Below, one piece after another: positions 54,236 to 64,000 of a DNA stretch of 64,000 bases. The stretch is from contig CM059583.1 in NCBI GenBank assembly GCA_030407085.1, positions 25,456,001 to 25,520,000 of the forward strand, written 5' to 3'. A program made the position numbers and the translations under genes. The first letter of the stretch is position 1; every line of letters begins with the position of its first letter. Under the pieces are notes generated by a model. That model made no database searches and was not told the origin of the DNA. It worked only from the letters and a program-made list of their open reading frames with translations. The DNA is from Trichopria drosophilae (lineage: Eukaryota > Arthropoda > Insecta > Hymenoptera > Diapriidae).

Positions 54236-54750
54236 TTGAGATACTGCTGTACCTTGGAAGATGAAACATGTTCAATATTTTGTTGTTTTATTTTATTTAT
54301 TAACGATATTGTCCATTGTGTTCGTTTTGGTAAATTATTTGATGATGATAAACTCTTTTTTACTGTTAACGCCCTCAATGATGCATACCAGTTACAGTTA
54401 AATATTAAAATGTTCCTTCATTTCGTTTACTAGAACTCATCAGAAAATTTCTTTTAATTACGTGATTCGGACCATCCTGCTGGCTCATTCTTCAACTATC
54501 AAGGATCTTGGGGTTATTTTTTAAAGTAATTTTAACTTTACTCGACACCTTAACTCAGTTGTTTCGAAGTCGTACAGCATATTGGGGTTTTTAAGGACCA
54601 CTAGTGACATTAAATGAAAGCGTACTTTTTTATTTTTATATCGTACAATCGTTTTACTGTCTCTTCTTTATTGTTCACCAGTTTGGTCTCCTTATACCCA
54701 ATGCGATTTGTCATAAGATTCGTTTTCCTATGCCTCCATATTTATTTATT
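54236..54750 (+). pseudogene. LINE reverse transcriptase fragment, frameshifted
   Basis: Forward frames give ILFINDIVHCVRFGKL, then a DDDKLFF box in place of FADDxKLF, NDAYQLQLNI, then in another frame STIKDLGVIF, FTRHLNSVVSKSYSILGFL and SLLYCSPVWSPY. Order is right for a LINE RT, with stops and shifts. Inactive. Confidence 0.75.
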
Positions 54751-54800
54751 TATTAACGGGCGACAAACGCCCTTTATAGAAAATAATTAACAATGAAGAC
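54745..54800 (-). repeat. LINE-type 3' tail hairpin
   Basis: On the reverse strand: AAAGGGCGTTTGTCGCCCGT hairpin followed by (AAAT)n, like the tail at 58075-58130. The parent element (perhaps up to ~55080) is not otherwise recognisable. Confidence 0.4.
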
Positions 54801-55875
54801 GCTGATAATTTATAATAAAATATAATAAGTTGCAGTTAAATAAGGTAATTTAACAAAATGTACAAACAATCAGCCATAATATTTAAGTAATAGATCTCTA
54901 CATTTATAAAGAAAAAAGGAAAAGGATTGAGAAGCGGTAACCTGAGTTCCAAGCTCCAGTGAGTCTAAAGACTGTTGAATTCGCCTTAATGACAACAGTA
55001 AAGAATATATTTCATTAATTTTACTTTTAAGTATAGTAACCAATTTCCGCTGAGAAACTTCCTTAAAAGACGTTAGGCTTGACGCTAAGAGATATTACTG
55101 TGGTTTCATATTATTTTTCTAACAAATTTCGAATGATTGTAGCGTAAATTTGGTTCATAATATTTTAGTATAACGCTGCATTGTTTGTTTACTTGAGATC
55201 CTTGCTTCTTTACAATATACCAATCGTATTTTCCGGTGGCTTTCTTGAAAAAAAAGTATACGTTTACCACAAAAGAATACTATGAAATATACCTATGGCA
55301 TATTTCCTAAGAATTTCGTTCAGTGTATGTGATTTAAATACAACGGTCGAGAAATATCCTTTAATAATTTCTTACTTTATGGCTTATCTTACATTTATGG
55401 AGTATATTTGTTTTCCATTATGGTTTTTTTAATTACTTTTGCAGTTAGAAAACCAGTTTCATTGTAAAATATTAGAGAAATTCAATTTAATTGTATAATA
55501 AACATTCCTTATTACACGGTTTGAATAAATTTGAGAACCTTTTCTAGATTTAAAAGATTTAAAAAACTGTATCTTAAATCAATCGATATGTGATTTAACC
55601 TTTATTTTATCACAAAAATTCAATTTATTCTCATTTTCTATTAAGTCTATATAAATAAATAAGTGTATAGATATTTAAATTCACCACATATTTTACTCAA
55701 TTTGTTACTAAATTTTAATTGATAAATTATATTAAATATTTTTAAAGAATATTAATCAAAAGCGTCAGTTAATTTAAGTAAAGTTTAAATTTGTATGCAT
55801 TTTAAATGTATTACTTCAATAGGAACCCTATAAATTACAAAAATAATTCTAATAATTCTATTTATTTTCATGATA
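54801..55875. other. Intergenic AT-rich DNA
   Basis: No coding or structured element recognised, apart from a possible LINE 3' UTR adjoining 54800. Confidence 0.35.
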
Positions 55876-56107
55876 CAGTAGGACCTCTCTTATTCGAACC
55901 TTTCTTATTCTAATTGTCCAGCCTCTCTTATTCTAATCGTTCCCCCACAAGTCTTCTCCCACTATCACACGAAAAGTCAACGAAAAATATTGTCCACGAA
56001 TCACAAGCTCGCAAGCAAAGTAAGTGGGGGTAAGGGGAAAATTAGAATAAGAGAGGTCGGTGCCATCTTAAGAAACTTTACTAATTCGAATAAGAGAGGT
56101 CCTACTG
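55876..56107 (-). mobile_element. Pogo/Tigger-like MITE, copy 2
   Basis: Same element as 1789-2005 in reverse orientation: CAGTAGGACCTCTCTTATTC termini, TA flanks (55874-55875, 56108-56109), and the shared core CACTATCACACGAAAAGTCA. It is 15 bp longer, mostly through changes in the AATAAGAGAGG repeats. Confidence 0.84.
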
Positions 56108-56109
56108 TA

Positions 56110-57364
56110 TAATGTAAGACCAAGTAATGTTTACTGTTTCGCTAATGCTGAATATTAGAAGAAACTTTGGAAAATTTAGAAATAAATTACACTTTTTTAA
56201 AACACATAAAATTCGGATATCTGCAGAATAATTTAAGGGGTTGGTTTAATAAAAATGAAAAATACACAATTCAAAATAATATTTTACCCCACATTTATAC
56301 TGTAAGTATCTTGTAATATTATAGTTGACAAATTTGAGCGTTTTTAATCGATTATTTATCGAGATATGTAAAAAATAGCTAAATTTCCATAAATTGTCAA
56401 GCTATCTCTTGTTCAACAGTTTTCAAGGGAATATCTTTTTTGATTCAGTGTGGATAAAGTGCTACTTTTCATATTTTGGACATTTTTCAATAGCATTTTA
56501 CACACACTTGAATAAAAAAATATAGTTCGACACATGTGCGAAAATGTTTTTAATACGAATGTATTAATATAATATGGCTAGGCCCACAATCTTCACATTC
56601 GCAGAAATAACTTTTACACACGAAAACTACTATTATGCACCTGTACTTGTAGGAAAACTACTATTTCCTTGTATGTACTGTTTCAGATATTACACTGTTG
56701 AATTTTACACATCGGTTTGTCAATCAATGTTATAGTTTGAAAAAAATTTACTATATTTTTTGCATTTTTGTCAAAATTCCAGTAAAACCTCTCCTTAATA
56801 AAACGTAGTTATTGTTTCCATTACTCTTCTTGAAATTAATAGTTAACAAAATATCTAATATTTATTCAGTTCTATTACAAAATATCTACAAATGAAACTG
56901 CACGAACAAACAATAAAATGCATTCAAAATTGGTATTATCAGTCATCATCAGATGTTATTAAATCGTTTGTAGATGAAACTGGTAGTGTCTTCCAAAAAC
57001 CTTCAAAAACCGAAAGTGAGCACGTCATTTGAAAATGCAGATAGAAACAATTTAAAACTACGTAACTGCTAATCAAGTTCACGTTTGTCAGTTACGGTAT
57101 TGAAATTGTATGAATATTATTTTTGACAGATCATAAAATATGTAATTGCATTTTATGATGTATACATGTAGTATTGTTAAAACTTAATAGTACAAAAGAA
57201 CTAAGTAAGTTTACTTAGTATACAGGTATGAAAATTTCAAATTCGAAAAAAGTACATTTATGACTTTTTCTATTCAGTACAGCAGTCTGATTAAGGTAAA
57301 CCATCGTATTATAACGAGATTTTGAGAAGTGTTGAAATAAAATTAGTTTTTATTATTTCTACTC
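56110..57364. other. Intergenic AT-rich DNA
   Basis: No gene, RNA or element recognised on either strand. Confidence 0.4.
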
Positions 57365-57595
57365 TTGTCTATCTCTTTTATTCCTTTTATTATTTACTGT
57401 TTATTTATTTTTATTTATTGTTTATTTATTTTTACTTATTGTACTATTTACTGAATATTTTAAATTACATTTTCTTTGTATAATTCCTGCAATCTCATAC
57501 CACCCACGGGCATCTTGATTGCCTACTGTAGGCATGTTGTTCGCATTAAAGGAATCTTTTCATTTATAAATAAACTAAACTAAACTATAATAATA
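57365..57595 (+). repeat. LINE-type 3' end with (AAACT)n tail
   Basis: A stretch with hairpin-forming GGGCATCTTGATTGCCTACT, then ATTTATAAATAAACTAAACT repeated, as in many insect LINE ends. No coding part precedes it. Confidence 0.5.
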
Positions 57596-58074
57596 TTAGA
57601 TTAACATCTTTTTGTTGATGTGATTCAAAGTACTTGTCTATTTCTCAATATTTTCTGGAACTACCAATGGTATGTCGACTTAAGCCAATTGCCCATTTCT
57701 ACGACTAATAAAACTTACCGTTTCTAGACGTTATAAACTGCAGATAACTTAGGTGTAACAACCTGAATTTAACATTTTACCGTGAGATTATTTTATTTTT
57801 CCTGTTTAATTTCAAACTTTCAAGGAAGTAAATATACAATTTTTATAATATATTTTCTATAATTCATGTTAAGTTAAAATTAAAGAAATACTAAATGTAA
57901 TTGACATCTACTGACACAAATCTTGAATGTCGGTTTCAAGTCAGTTGAACCAAAATGTTTGTCGACTATTATGGCATCAACTGTACTAATTTCTTAATGA
58001 TATTTTTAATTTAATGTACATAAAATTAATAGTTTATTATATGTGTGAGGACTTATTTTCTTCTTCGTTTGAAA
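57596..58074. other. Intergenic AT-rich DNA
   Basis: Nothing recognised. Confidence 0.35.
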
Positions 58075-58585
58075 AAACATATATTTATTTATGTATTTAC
58101 AATCAACGGCACTAGAAGTGCCTTTACACAAAATATAACAAAAAACATAATGAGGCGCTATACAATTTTAGTAGTAATAAATGATATAAACTAAAATAAT
58201 AATATAAAATTAAAGTGTAATAACGAATAATTCAATTAATTAACAAAAAGTTTTAGTGAGCCCGAGTACATAGTATTTAAAATTTGTCAGTCTCTCCGAA
58301 GTAATCGATTGTGGTAATAAATTCCACGCCCGCTTTAGCCTTGGTACCGTAGAATTAAACCCATAATTTGTGCGATTAGCGGATTCTTCGACGAATCGAA
58401 TAGTACGAAGCTGGTGCGAGATTGACCGCTGTATAAATAAACCCGTAACTTCCTCACTATGAATCAAACCTCTAAGAATTTTATAAGCTAATAAAATATC
58501 GTGGTATGAATGTAGGGACTTTACCGATCGCAGATTAAAAGACTTAGCTCTGTCATCGTAAACATGGTCAAATGGGTGCATCGGA
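58075..58585 (-). pseudogene. LINE 3' fragment (RT C-terminus, hairpin and tail)
   Basis: Reverse frame 58581-58240: HPFDHVYDDRAKSFNLRS, HDILLAYKILRGLIHSEEV and YGFNSTVPRLKRAWNLLPQ, then a stop. This is the post-RT segment common in LINE ORF2. After the stop, a GGCACTTCTAGTGCC hairpin and an AAATA-type tail end the element near 58075. Confidence 0.75.
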
Positions 58586-59280
58586 TTCCCAGCCTTTCGA
58601 GATAAATATATTGTGTAAAATTATTTAGTAATAAAACATTTTCTTTTAGATTTTGTTGAGTAAAATTATATTTATACAATCGAAAAATTTGCTATATCCA
58701 AAAGAAACTGGACATACCACTTTTATAGTTAGTATTTGGATTTACCGCTTTCTTACTAAGAATAATAAATTCACAAATTAGGATAATACAGTGACAACTA
58801 CCATACCTGTTACAGTTTTTTTTAAAAATATACCTACCTAAAATTAACTTTTGTAAGAAACAAATAATTATTTTAAAATTATGTATAATAAACAATCATA
58901 ATATTTATATTCAGAATATGACGTATTTCATTTTGCTGATTACAAACATATTTTTATCTCAATTTTCACAAAAATGGAGATACGACTTTTCTTTCAAGGT
59001 ACGGCAGTATAATAGTCGATAAGATAAAAATGTGGGTAATGATTCGCTAACAGGTTGTTCTTAACAGGTGAACAAGGGTATTGCCATATCAAGTTAAGGA
59101 AGCTGACAACTATTTGCAGCTTGCATCTTTGTGGGTGTTCTTTTTATAGAAGTTTGACCTCTTTTCTCGGCTTTGGCCGGATCAGTTGATTGGTAGGGTT
59201 CTTAAGACGAGGATGATACGGTACTAAATTGCTGATAAACATATAGTTTTCTAGCATCCAACACTGTATTGACTACAAAC
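58586..59280 (+). promoter_or_regulatory. 5' flank and 5' UTR of the gene starting at 59281
   Basis: The last ~240 bp are GC-richer than the surroundings and include GATCAGTTGATTGG (59179-59192), whose TCAGT fits an arthropod initiator. No TATA box. The rest is AT-rich without features. Confidence 0.35.
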
Positions 59281-60504
59281 ATGCCTGACAGGTAAGTTTT
59301 GTTTTCTTCCAACAATCATGAAAGATATTTTATAGATCAATTTTTTCTTTTGTTTAATAAAAGTTTTTATAAAGTACTACTTTTACAAAAATTATTAATT
59401 AGCAAATAAAGAAAATGACAAATATTTTAAAACTGTAAAAATGTCATTTACTTCAAAATACTTTTGTTTATTTAATTATCCTGCTTCGTCAAAGATTTCG
59501 TGTCAATTCATTTTTTCTAATCAAAGTCGTTAAATGATGTGATTAAATGCTTTTTTTTTAGTAAAACAAAATTTCATATAAAATTTTAATTTAGAAAAAT
59601 AGTTTTGGTTGGAGCCGGCGTAATATGGGGTATTATGCTTAGCTGCCTTATGTTAACTCGAAAAATACCAGGAACAACAATATTGTTGGGTCTCATCCCA
59701 TCCATTCCATTTCGGTCAGTTTTCTACTCCGTTTGAATTTTAGCTGTTTTCACTAAACTCTAGTTATTCAGTTTGGTGACCCTATAAACAGCTTGATTTT
59801 GATCCCATTAAATAATACTTCTTAAAAGTGAATGTGCTAATGATTCCTCAATTTTTATTAGTATGTAGTCTTGTCTAATTCTAACATAAAGTAAGCTTAA
59901 TCATACTTTAGTTTCAGTTTAGTAATAAAAAATGTATAGTTATCATTAACTGAGCAATTTTAGGTGTTACATTTAATTTTTTTGATGATTTTGTTATTTA
60001 ATTTAAGTGGTTAAGTTCTGTCAATCGCAGTATTCAATCAATTGTTCTAAGCATTTAATTGATTTTTCCTGTCTACAAACATTCTTTTTAAAAAACATCA
60101 ACAAAGATTAATGCACATTTTTTCTTATACATTTCTTGAAATAGTTAAACAAAGTAATGCTCTGATTTATAGTATTCAAGTTCAATGTTACGCAGGATAC
60201 TTACAGATATGATTTTATCAATAGTACAGTTATCAGCCTCTTATGATATGTAATCTGTTTGAAACGCACTAATGAATTTATCTCTATCGGAATTATTCAT
60301 AATGCCTACAATAATAAACTAATTGCTAGAAAACTCTCATTTTAAAAAGAGTTTCCTGAATTTGATTCCTGATTTTCATGAATCGTACAGAGAGAAAATG
60401 GAGAGCGAAGACGATCAAAAGTGCCAAATAAGCGAAGAACCTGGACCATCGACCGAAGGCTCTTCCCCGGCATCAGATGATGTTGATGAAGAAAATCTTA
60501 AAAG
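59281..60504 (+). CDS. First two coding exons of an unidentified gene, continues past the window
   Basis: Exon 1 59281-59291 (ATGCCTGACAG, donor GTAAGT) and exon 2 60391-60504 (acceptor AATCGTACAG, donor AAAAG/GTAAAC) join in phase to MPDREKMESEDDQKCQISEE, continuing with a Glu/Asp/Ser/Pro-rich stretch to DEENLKR; the last codon is split as AG. The segment is acidic, hydrophilic and probably a disordered cytosolic N-terminus. No further exon could be identified up to 64000, so the next intron exceeds 3.4 kb or the gene ends differently. An internal ATG (60399) could be an alternative start. I do not recognise the family. Confidence 0.52.
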
Positions 60505-62895
60505 GTAAACATTGTTCAACACGAGTACTGAATATTTGAACATTTAACTTACATTTATGTTTTAATTCTGCTTACGTCATAATGTCTTGGATTTGGGGTT
60601 TTAAAAATGCATTTAAATATAGCTAATTCCGTATTTTAAAGTGTGTGCACCCAGATCTATATATATATATAGAGATTACAGCTCTTTTATGAGTTTCTGT
60701 ATTATTCTAAAAAGAAAATGCAAATGAGCCAATAGGAAATTAGTCGTTATTTAGTTTTTCAAACATGTAATAATATCATTTACTTCTTTTTGATTGATTA
60801 AACCCTAAATGGTTTCGATGACTTGAATCTGATTAAATGTTTTTATACAATATTACATTTTATTACTCATGTATTTTTGTCTATCCGTAACGTGGATAAA
60901 TATTCGTATTGTGGATAATTTATTTATTTATTATACAAAATATATTTAAACTTTGTTAAATTTTTCTTCGTATAAAAGAAATAACAAAATTTCTAATTAT
61001 ATTTAAGTAATGTGGAATAGACATAAATATTGACAAAATTAAAGTTATAAGATTTGCTCGTTGTGATAAACCCCATTTGAATTTGTTTCTAGGTTTAAGG
61101 ATTTATGTATTATCTTTGATTCAAATTTATCATTTAAAGGACATGTAATTGTAATAAATCTTGTAAAACGTTAGGTAAATCTTTCAAGGACAAGAAGGCT
61201 CGGAATTTACTCAATTTTTAAACTTTTCAGTCTCGTCAAGGCTTATTTGGTTGCATTTTTCATACTTTTTAAAAATATGTCTCGAAAAACAAAATATATC
61301 GATAACCAATAACAATCATTCAATTTAAAAAAAAAAACAAAATGTTTTTTTCAGAAAATCACCTTTTTTTCTAAAAATGTTCATTTTTATATTTTTTGTA
61401 TATATTTTTACATGATTTAGAGGTAATCATACATGAAACTTATTATAAAAATTTTATTTGGTAAATTTTCAGTTTTTTGGGAGAAAAACTATCTTCAATT
61501 GTTTAAAAAATCTTTTAAAATCAGCGATTCTTATGATTTCTAGTTGTTCATTGCGTCTTTTTTACAATTTCTAATACTATTTATTGATAAGTGTCATTAG
61601 TATCTAATCTTTTAAAAGAAGAAATTTATGATATAAATATTTTTTTTTGTTTCGTATAAATAAATAAAAATCGCTTAGTTCCGAAAATTTCGGTCAGTTC
61701 TTAATTAATTTCTTTGGCATTTTCTACGATACCGTCTATAGTAATTAAAATTGCCTTCAAAACCCCTTTAAACGGACAATTTTTAAGCCAAAAGGTGTTC
61801 TTTTTTACAATTAATTTTTGTTTCTTTCAAAAAGTTACTCTCTAAAATTGAAATAACTAAAAACGACTAATACGAAATGAAAAGTTGGTTACTATCGATT
61901 AGTTAGTTGTTTGCTAGAAAATAGTATAAAACTGCTAACACATTAATAAAATTTTACTAATCTAAAAGAAATTGAATATTTTAGCTTAGTAAAAATAATT
62001 ACCAATTGAATTAGCGATCCACTTTTTATTTTTTAATTAGTAGTTTTTAAACAATTCAGATTTAGAGAGTAGGTGTATTATTTACACTTGTCAATATTCT
62101 GTTCTTTTCACGTACAAATCGTAAAAACCGTGGATTTTAAGAGATTTTTTTAAACATTGAAAATAGTTTTCTTTTACTTCGGATGTAACATGAATTTAGC
62201 AGAGCCAACTCAATAAAAATTTAATAATTAGCTACCGACAAAAACCTGTGATCCGATGAGTTTTCTTTTCACACTGGTGTAAAAAATACTGTACTAACTT
62301 TAAGATTCATATTTATTAGAAATATCTTGTACAAATTGAAAAAACATAAAGCAAAATATATCTCGCCATAGATAGTTGCTTTTCAGTGTGTATTATTTGT
62401 ATGTTAGCTCTATTGAAAAATCCACTGGAGTTTCATATTGGATTTCCCGTGTTGAATTAACCAATGGAAAACTATATGGATTCCCTGTAGATTTATGTGG
62501 CTTCCTTGTTACCTGTTTTCTACGAAAAAAATCTGTAAGAAAATCAGAATTAAATCTACTCAAATCTACATGGAATCCAATCTAAATCTGTTAGACTTCA
62601 ACTATAGTTCCTTGAACTTAACCCTTATTGACCCAATTTGTCCGTTTTTGTCCGTCAACTTTAAGCTCGGACAACTTTGTTATTTATGCTTTAAAAAAAT
62701 CGGAACCTTTGTAGGCGAGTACTTTCGAGGGTGCTCTTTCAGAATCCGGATTGAAAATTTTGTAAAAACCACCCCTTTCTACCCTAATTTTCAATTTAAA
62801 AAAAACACGATTTTTTAAGGTATTTTTTTTGTTTGAATCGTATTTTCGCTGCGAAAGAGGTCTTGGCGATAGCTGAAACCCCTAAAATAAAATAT
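60505..62895. other. AT-rich DNA, probably intron of the gene at 59281
   Basis: No exon recognised. 61675-61770 resembles part of the duplicated Rpn1 5' flank (AATTAATTTC-TTG, TAGTAATTAAAATTGCC). TTAACCC at 62619 could be one end of a TTAA-type element, but no partner end is seen. (AT)n lies near 60658-60671. Confidence 0.4.
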
Positions 62896-62898
62896 TTA

Positions 62899-62985
62899 CA
62901 AAAAATCGCTATTTTACGGATTTTTCTGACAAAAAATTGTTTCGGCTTTTGAAAACAGGTAAAAATGGAGGAAAATATATCACAG
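62899..62985 (+). repeat. Repeat N, copy 2
   Basis: Near-identical to 40581-40672, same orientation, and followed 36 bp later by the second TGGGTGATTCTCC element. Confidence 0.75.
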
Positions 62986-63020
62986 TATGGTTATATAAAC
63001 AATAGTTTAGGTAAACGATA

Positions 63021-64000
63021 TGGGTGATTCTCCGGAAACAGGGCATTTTCGTGTCTTTACGTTATATCTTACAAAAACTTTGACAATAAATTATTAAATT
63101 TCGATAGAAACGTTAAATAAATATCCCTGGCCCATGTTAATTTGAAAAAATAATACTTTTGTTACAAAAAACTGGTGTAAAATGACGTTTAAAGACTAAA
63201 AGTAGCATTTTTGATATGTCCAAACCTCTAAGTTCAAAACTTTAAAATATTAGCGCTATTAAGAAACCGAATTATTTTAATTTATTCAAATAATATTTCT
63301 ATAGTAGAGCTCAAACTGTACAATTTCTCTCTGCATAATATTTAATTAAATCAATATATATACTTATAATTATTGAAATATTAATGTCTTAAGAAATTTC
63401 TATGAGGTAACGACAATGCGTAAACTGGTATAAATGAACTGGAAATAATTAACTTTTTTACTAAAACTTATGAGAAGATCAAAGAAAAAACACTACACTT
63501 TACTAATCCTCCATAGAAAATTGAAAAGAGAACATATTTACCTCATGAACAAGTAAAAACTGTATAAAAATACCACGTATTTTTATTAAATTAATTGTCG
63601 TCACCCGTCCTAATTTTGGTATTTTTATACAAACAGCAATTAAAAAACGATGAAAACTTAAAGATTAAAGGAATAAACGTTACTGGCAATTTGTTTTTTA
63701 ATTTATTATTGTTTAAAATATGTAAAATTGGATTTTTTTTACAAATTTTCAATGTCGTCACCTTCATTGTCGTTACCAAACATTTGGCGTATCAGATACG
63801 AAATAAGAACAAAGTGTAACCCGTAGCAGAAAATATTTTTCAAATCATAAATAACATTTATATTTTTCTTCCTCTTAGACATTTATTTAAATATAATTTA
63901 AAAAACCACCAAATTAAACTTTATATTTGTTACAACGTTATGCATCAAGTTTATTATGAAATAATATTATTTATTAAAATTATGAATATAATATTATCAT
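63021..64000. mobile_element. TA-flanked TGGGTGATTCTCC element, second copy, cut by window end
   Basis: TA at 63019-63020, then TGGGTGATTCTCCGGAAACA. The sequence to 64000 is the reverse complement of about 42350-41370, including the inner segment bounded by GGTAACGACAATG (63406) and CATTGTCGTTACC (63777). It is inverted relative to the copy in the cyclase intron and very similar to it, implying recent activity. Confidence 0.82.

Noticed and set aside
62376..62818. Forward frames of 69 and 107 codons
   Set aside because: Low similarity to anything known, non-ATG or poor starts, AT-rich repeat surroundings.

Overview
This is nuclear DNA of an insect (order not determinable by eye). It is AT-rich and intron-bearing, with GT-AG splice sites and dense transposable elements. 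The support for an insect is a type-9 (Ac13E-like) adenylyl cyclase, a secreted S1 trypsin and a small protein resembling the insect 'deltamethrin resistance' family. Nothing bacterial is present: no operons and no CRISPR.

Layout. (1) 1-12.7 kb, minus strand: the 5' part of the SAGA adaptor gene Ada3. Its long coding exon runs off the left edge, and a phase-matched 13-nt first coding exon is proposed at 12.69 kb. The ~11.8-kb intron between them holds two head-outward, decayed copies of an M13 (neprilysin-type) metallopeptidase gene in inverted orientation. Each copy is interrupted by its own large palindrome. A pogo-like MITE and a ~192-bp tandem array are also there. (2) 13-21.8 kb: gene-poor AT-rich DNA with duplications, several MITEs, a CCTGATCAGG-rich TIR element, a decayed Jockey-like LINE and a TTAA-flanked piggyBac-like MITE. 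(3) 21.9-24.1 kb, minus: a complete two-exon trypsin gene whose intron carries a ~950-bp palindromic element. (4) 24.1-29.4 kb: two more TIR-bounded non-autonomous elements. (5) 29.4-47.7 kb, minus: a complete adenylyl cyclase gene in seven coding exons plus a 5' UTR exon. Its 9.6-kb first intron is almost wholly LINE and DNA-transposon debris, including nested insertions. (6) 49.7-52.8 kb, plus: the proteasome base subunit Rpn1 in four exons, one intron being a 54-bp frame-preserving intron. Its 5' end is partly duplicated in tandem. (7) 53.2-53.6 kb, minus: a two-exon gene for a 112-aa probable mitochondrial membrane protein, tail-to-tail with Rpn1. (8) 54-59 kb: LINE remnants, LINE tails and a second copy of the pogo-like MITE. 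(9) 59.3-60.5 kb, plus: the first two exons of an unidentified gene leaving the window. (10) The right edge holds a second copy of the TGGGTGATTCTCC element found in the cyclase intron.

The host genes are housekeeping or signalling genes with no evident shared pathway: Ada3 in chromatin acetylation, the cyclase in cAMP synthesis, Rpn1 in protein degradation, the trypsin in extracellular proteolysis. The unusual content is structural: at least seven long palindromes or TIR elements, an inverted pair of metallopeptidase pseudogenes in a chromatin-gene intron, and a hAT-like insertion that splits an otherwise in-frame LINE reading frame. I found no convincing new multi-gene system.
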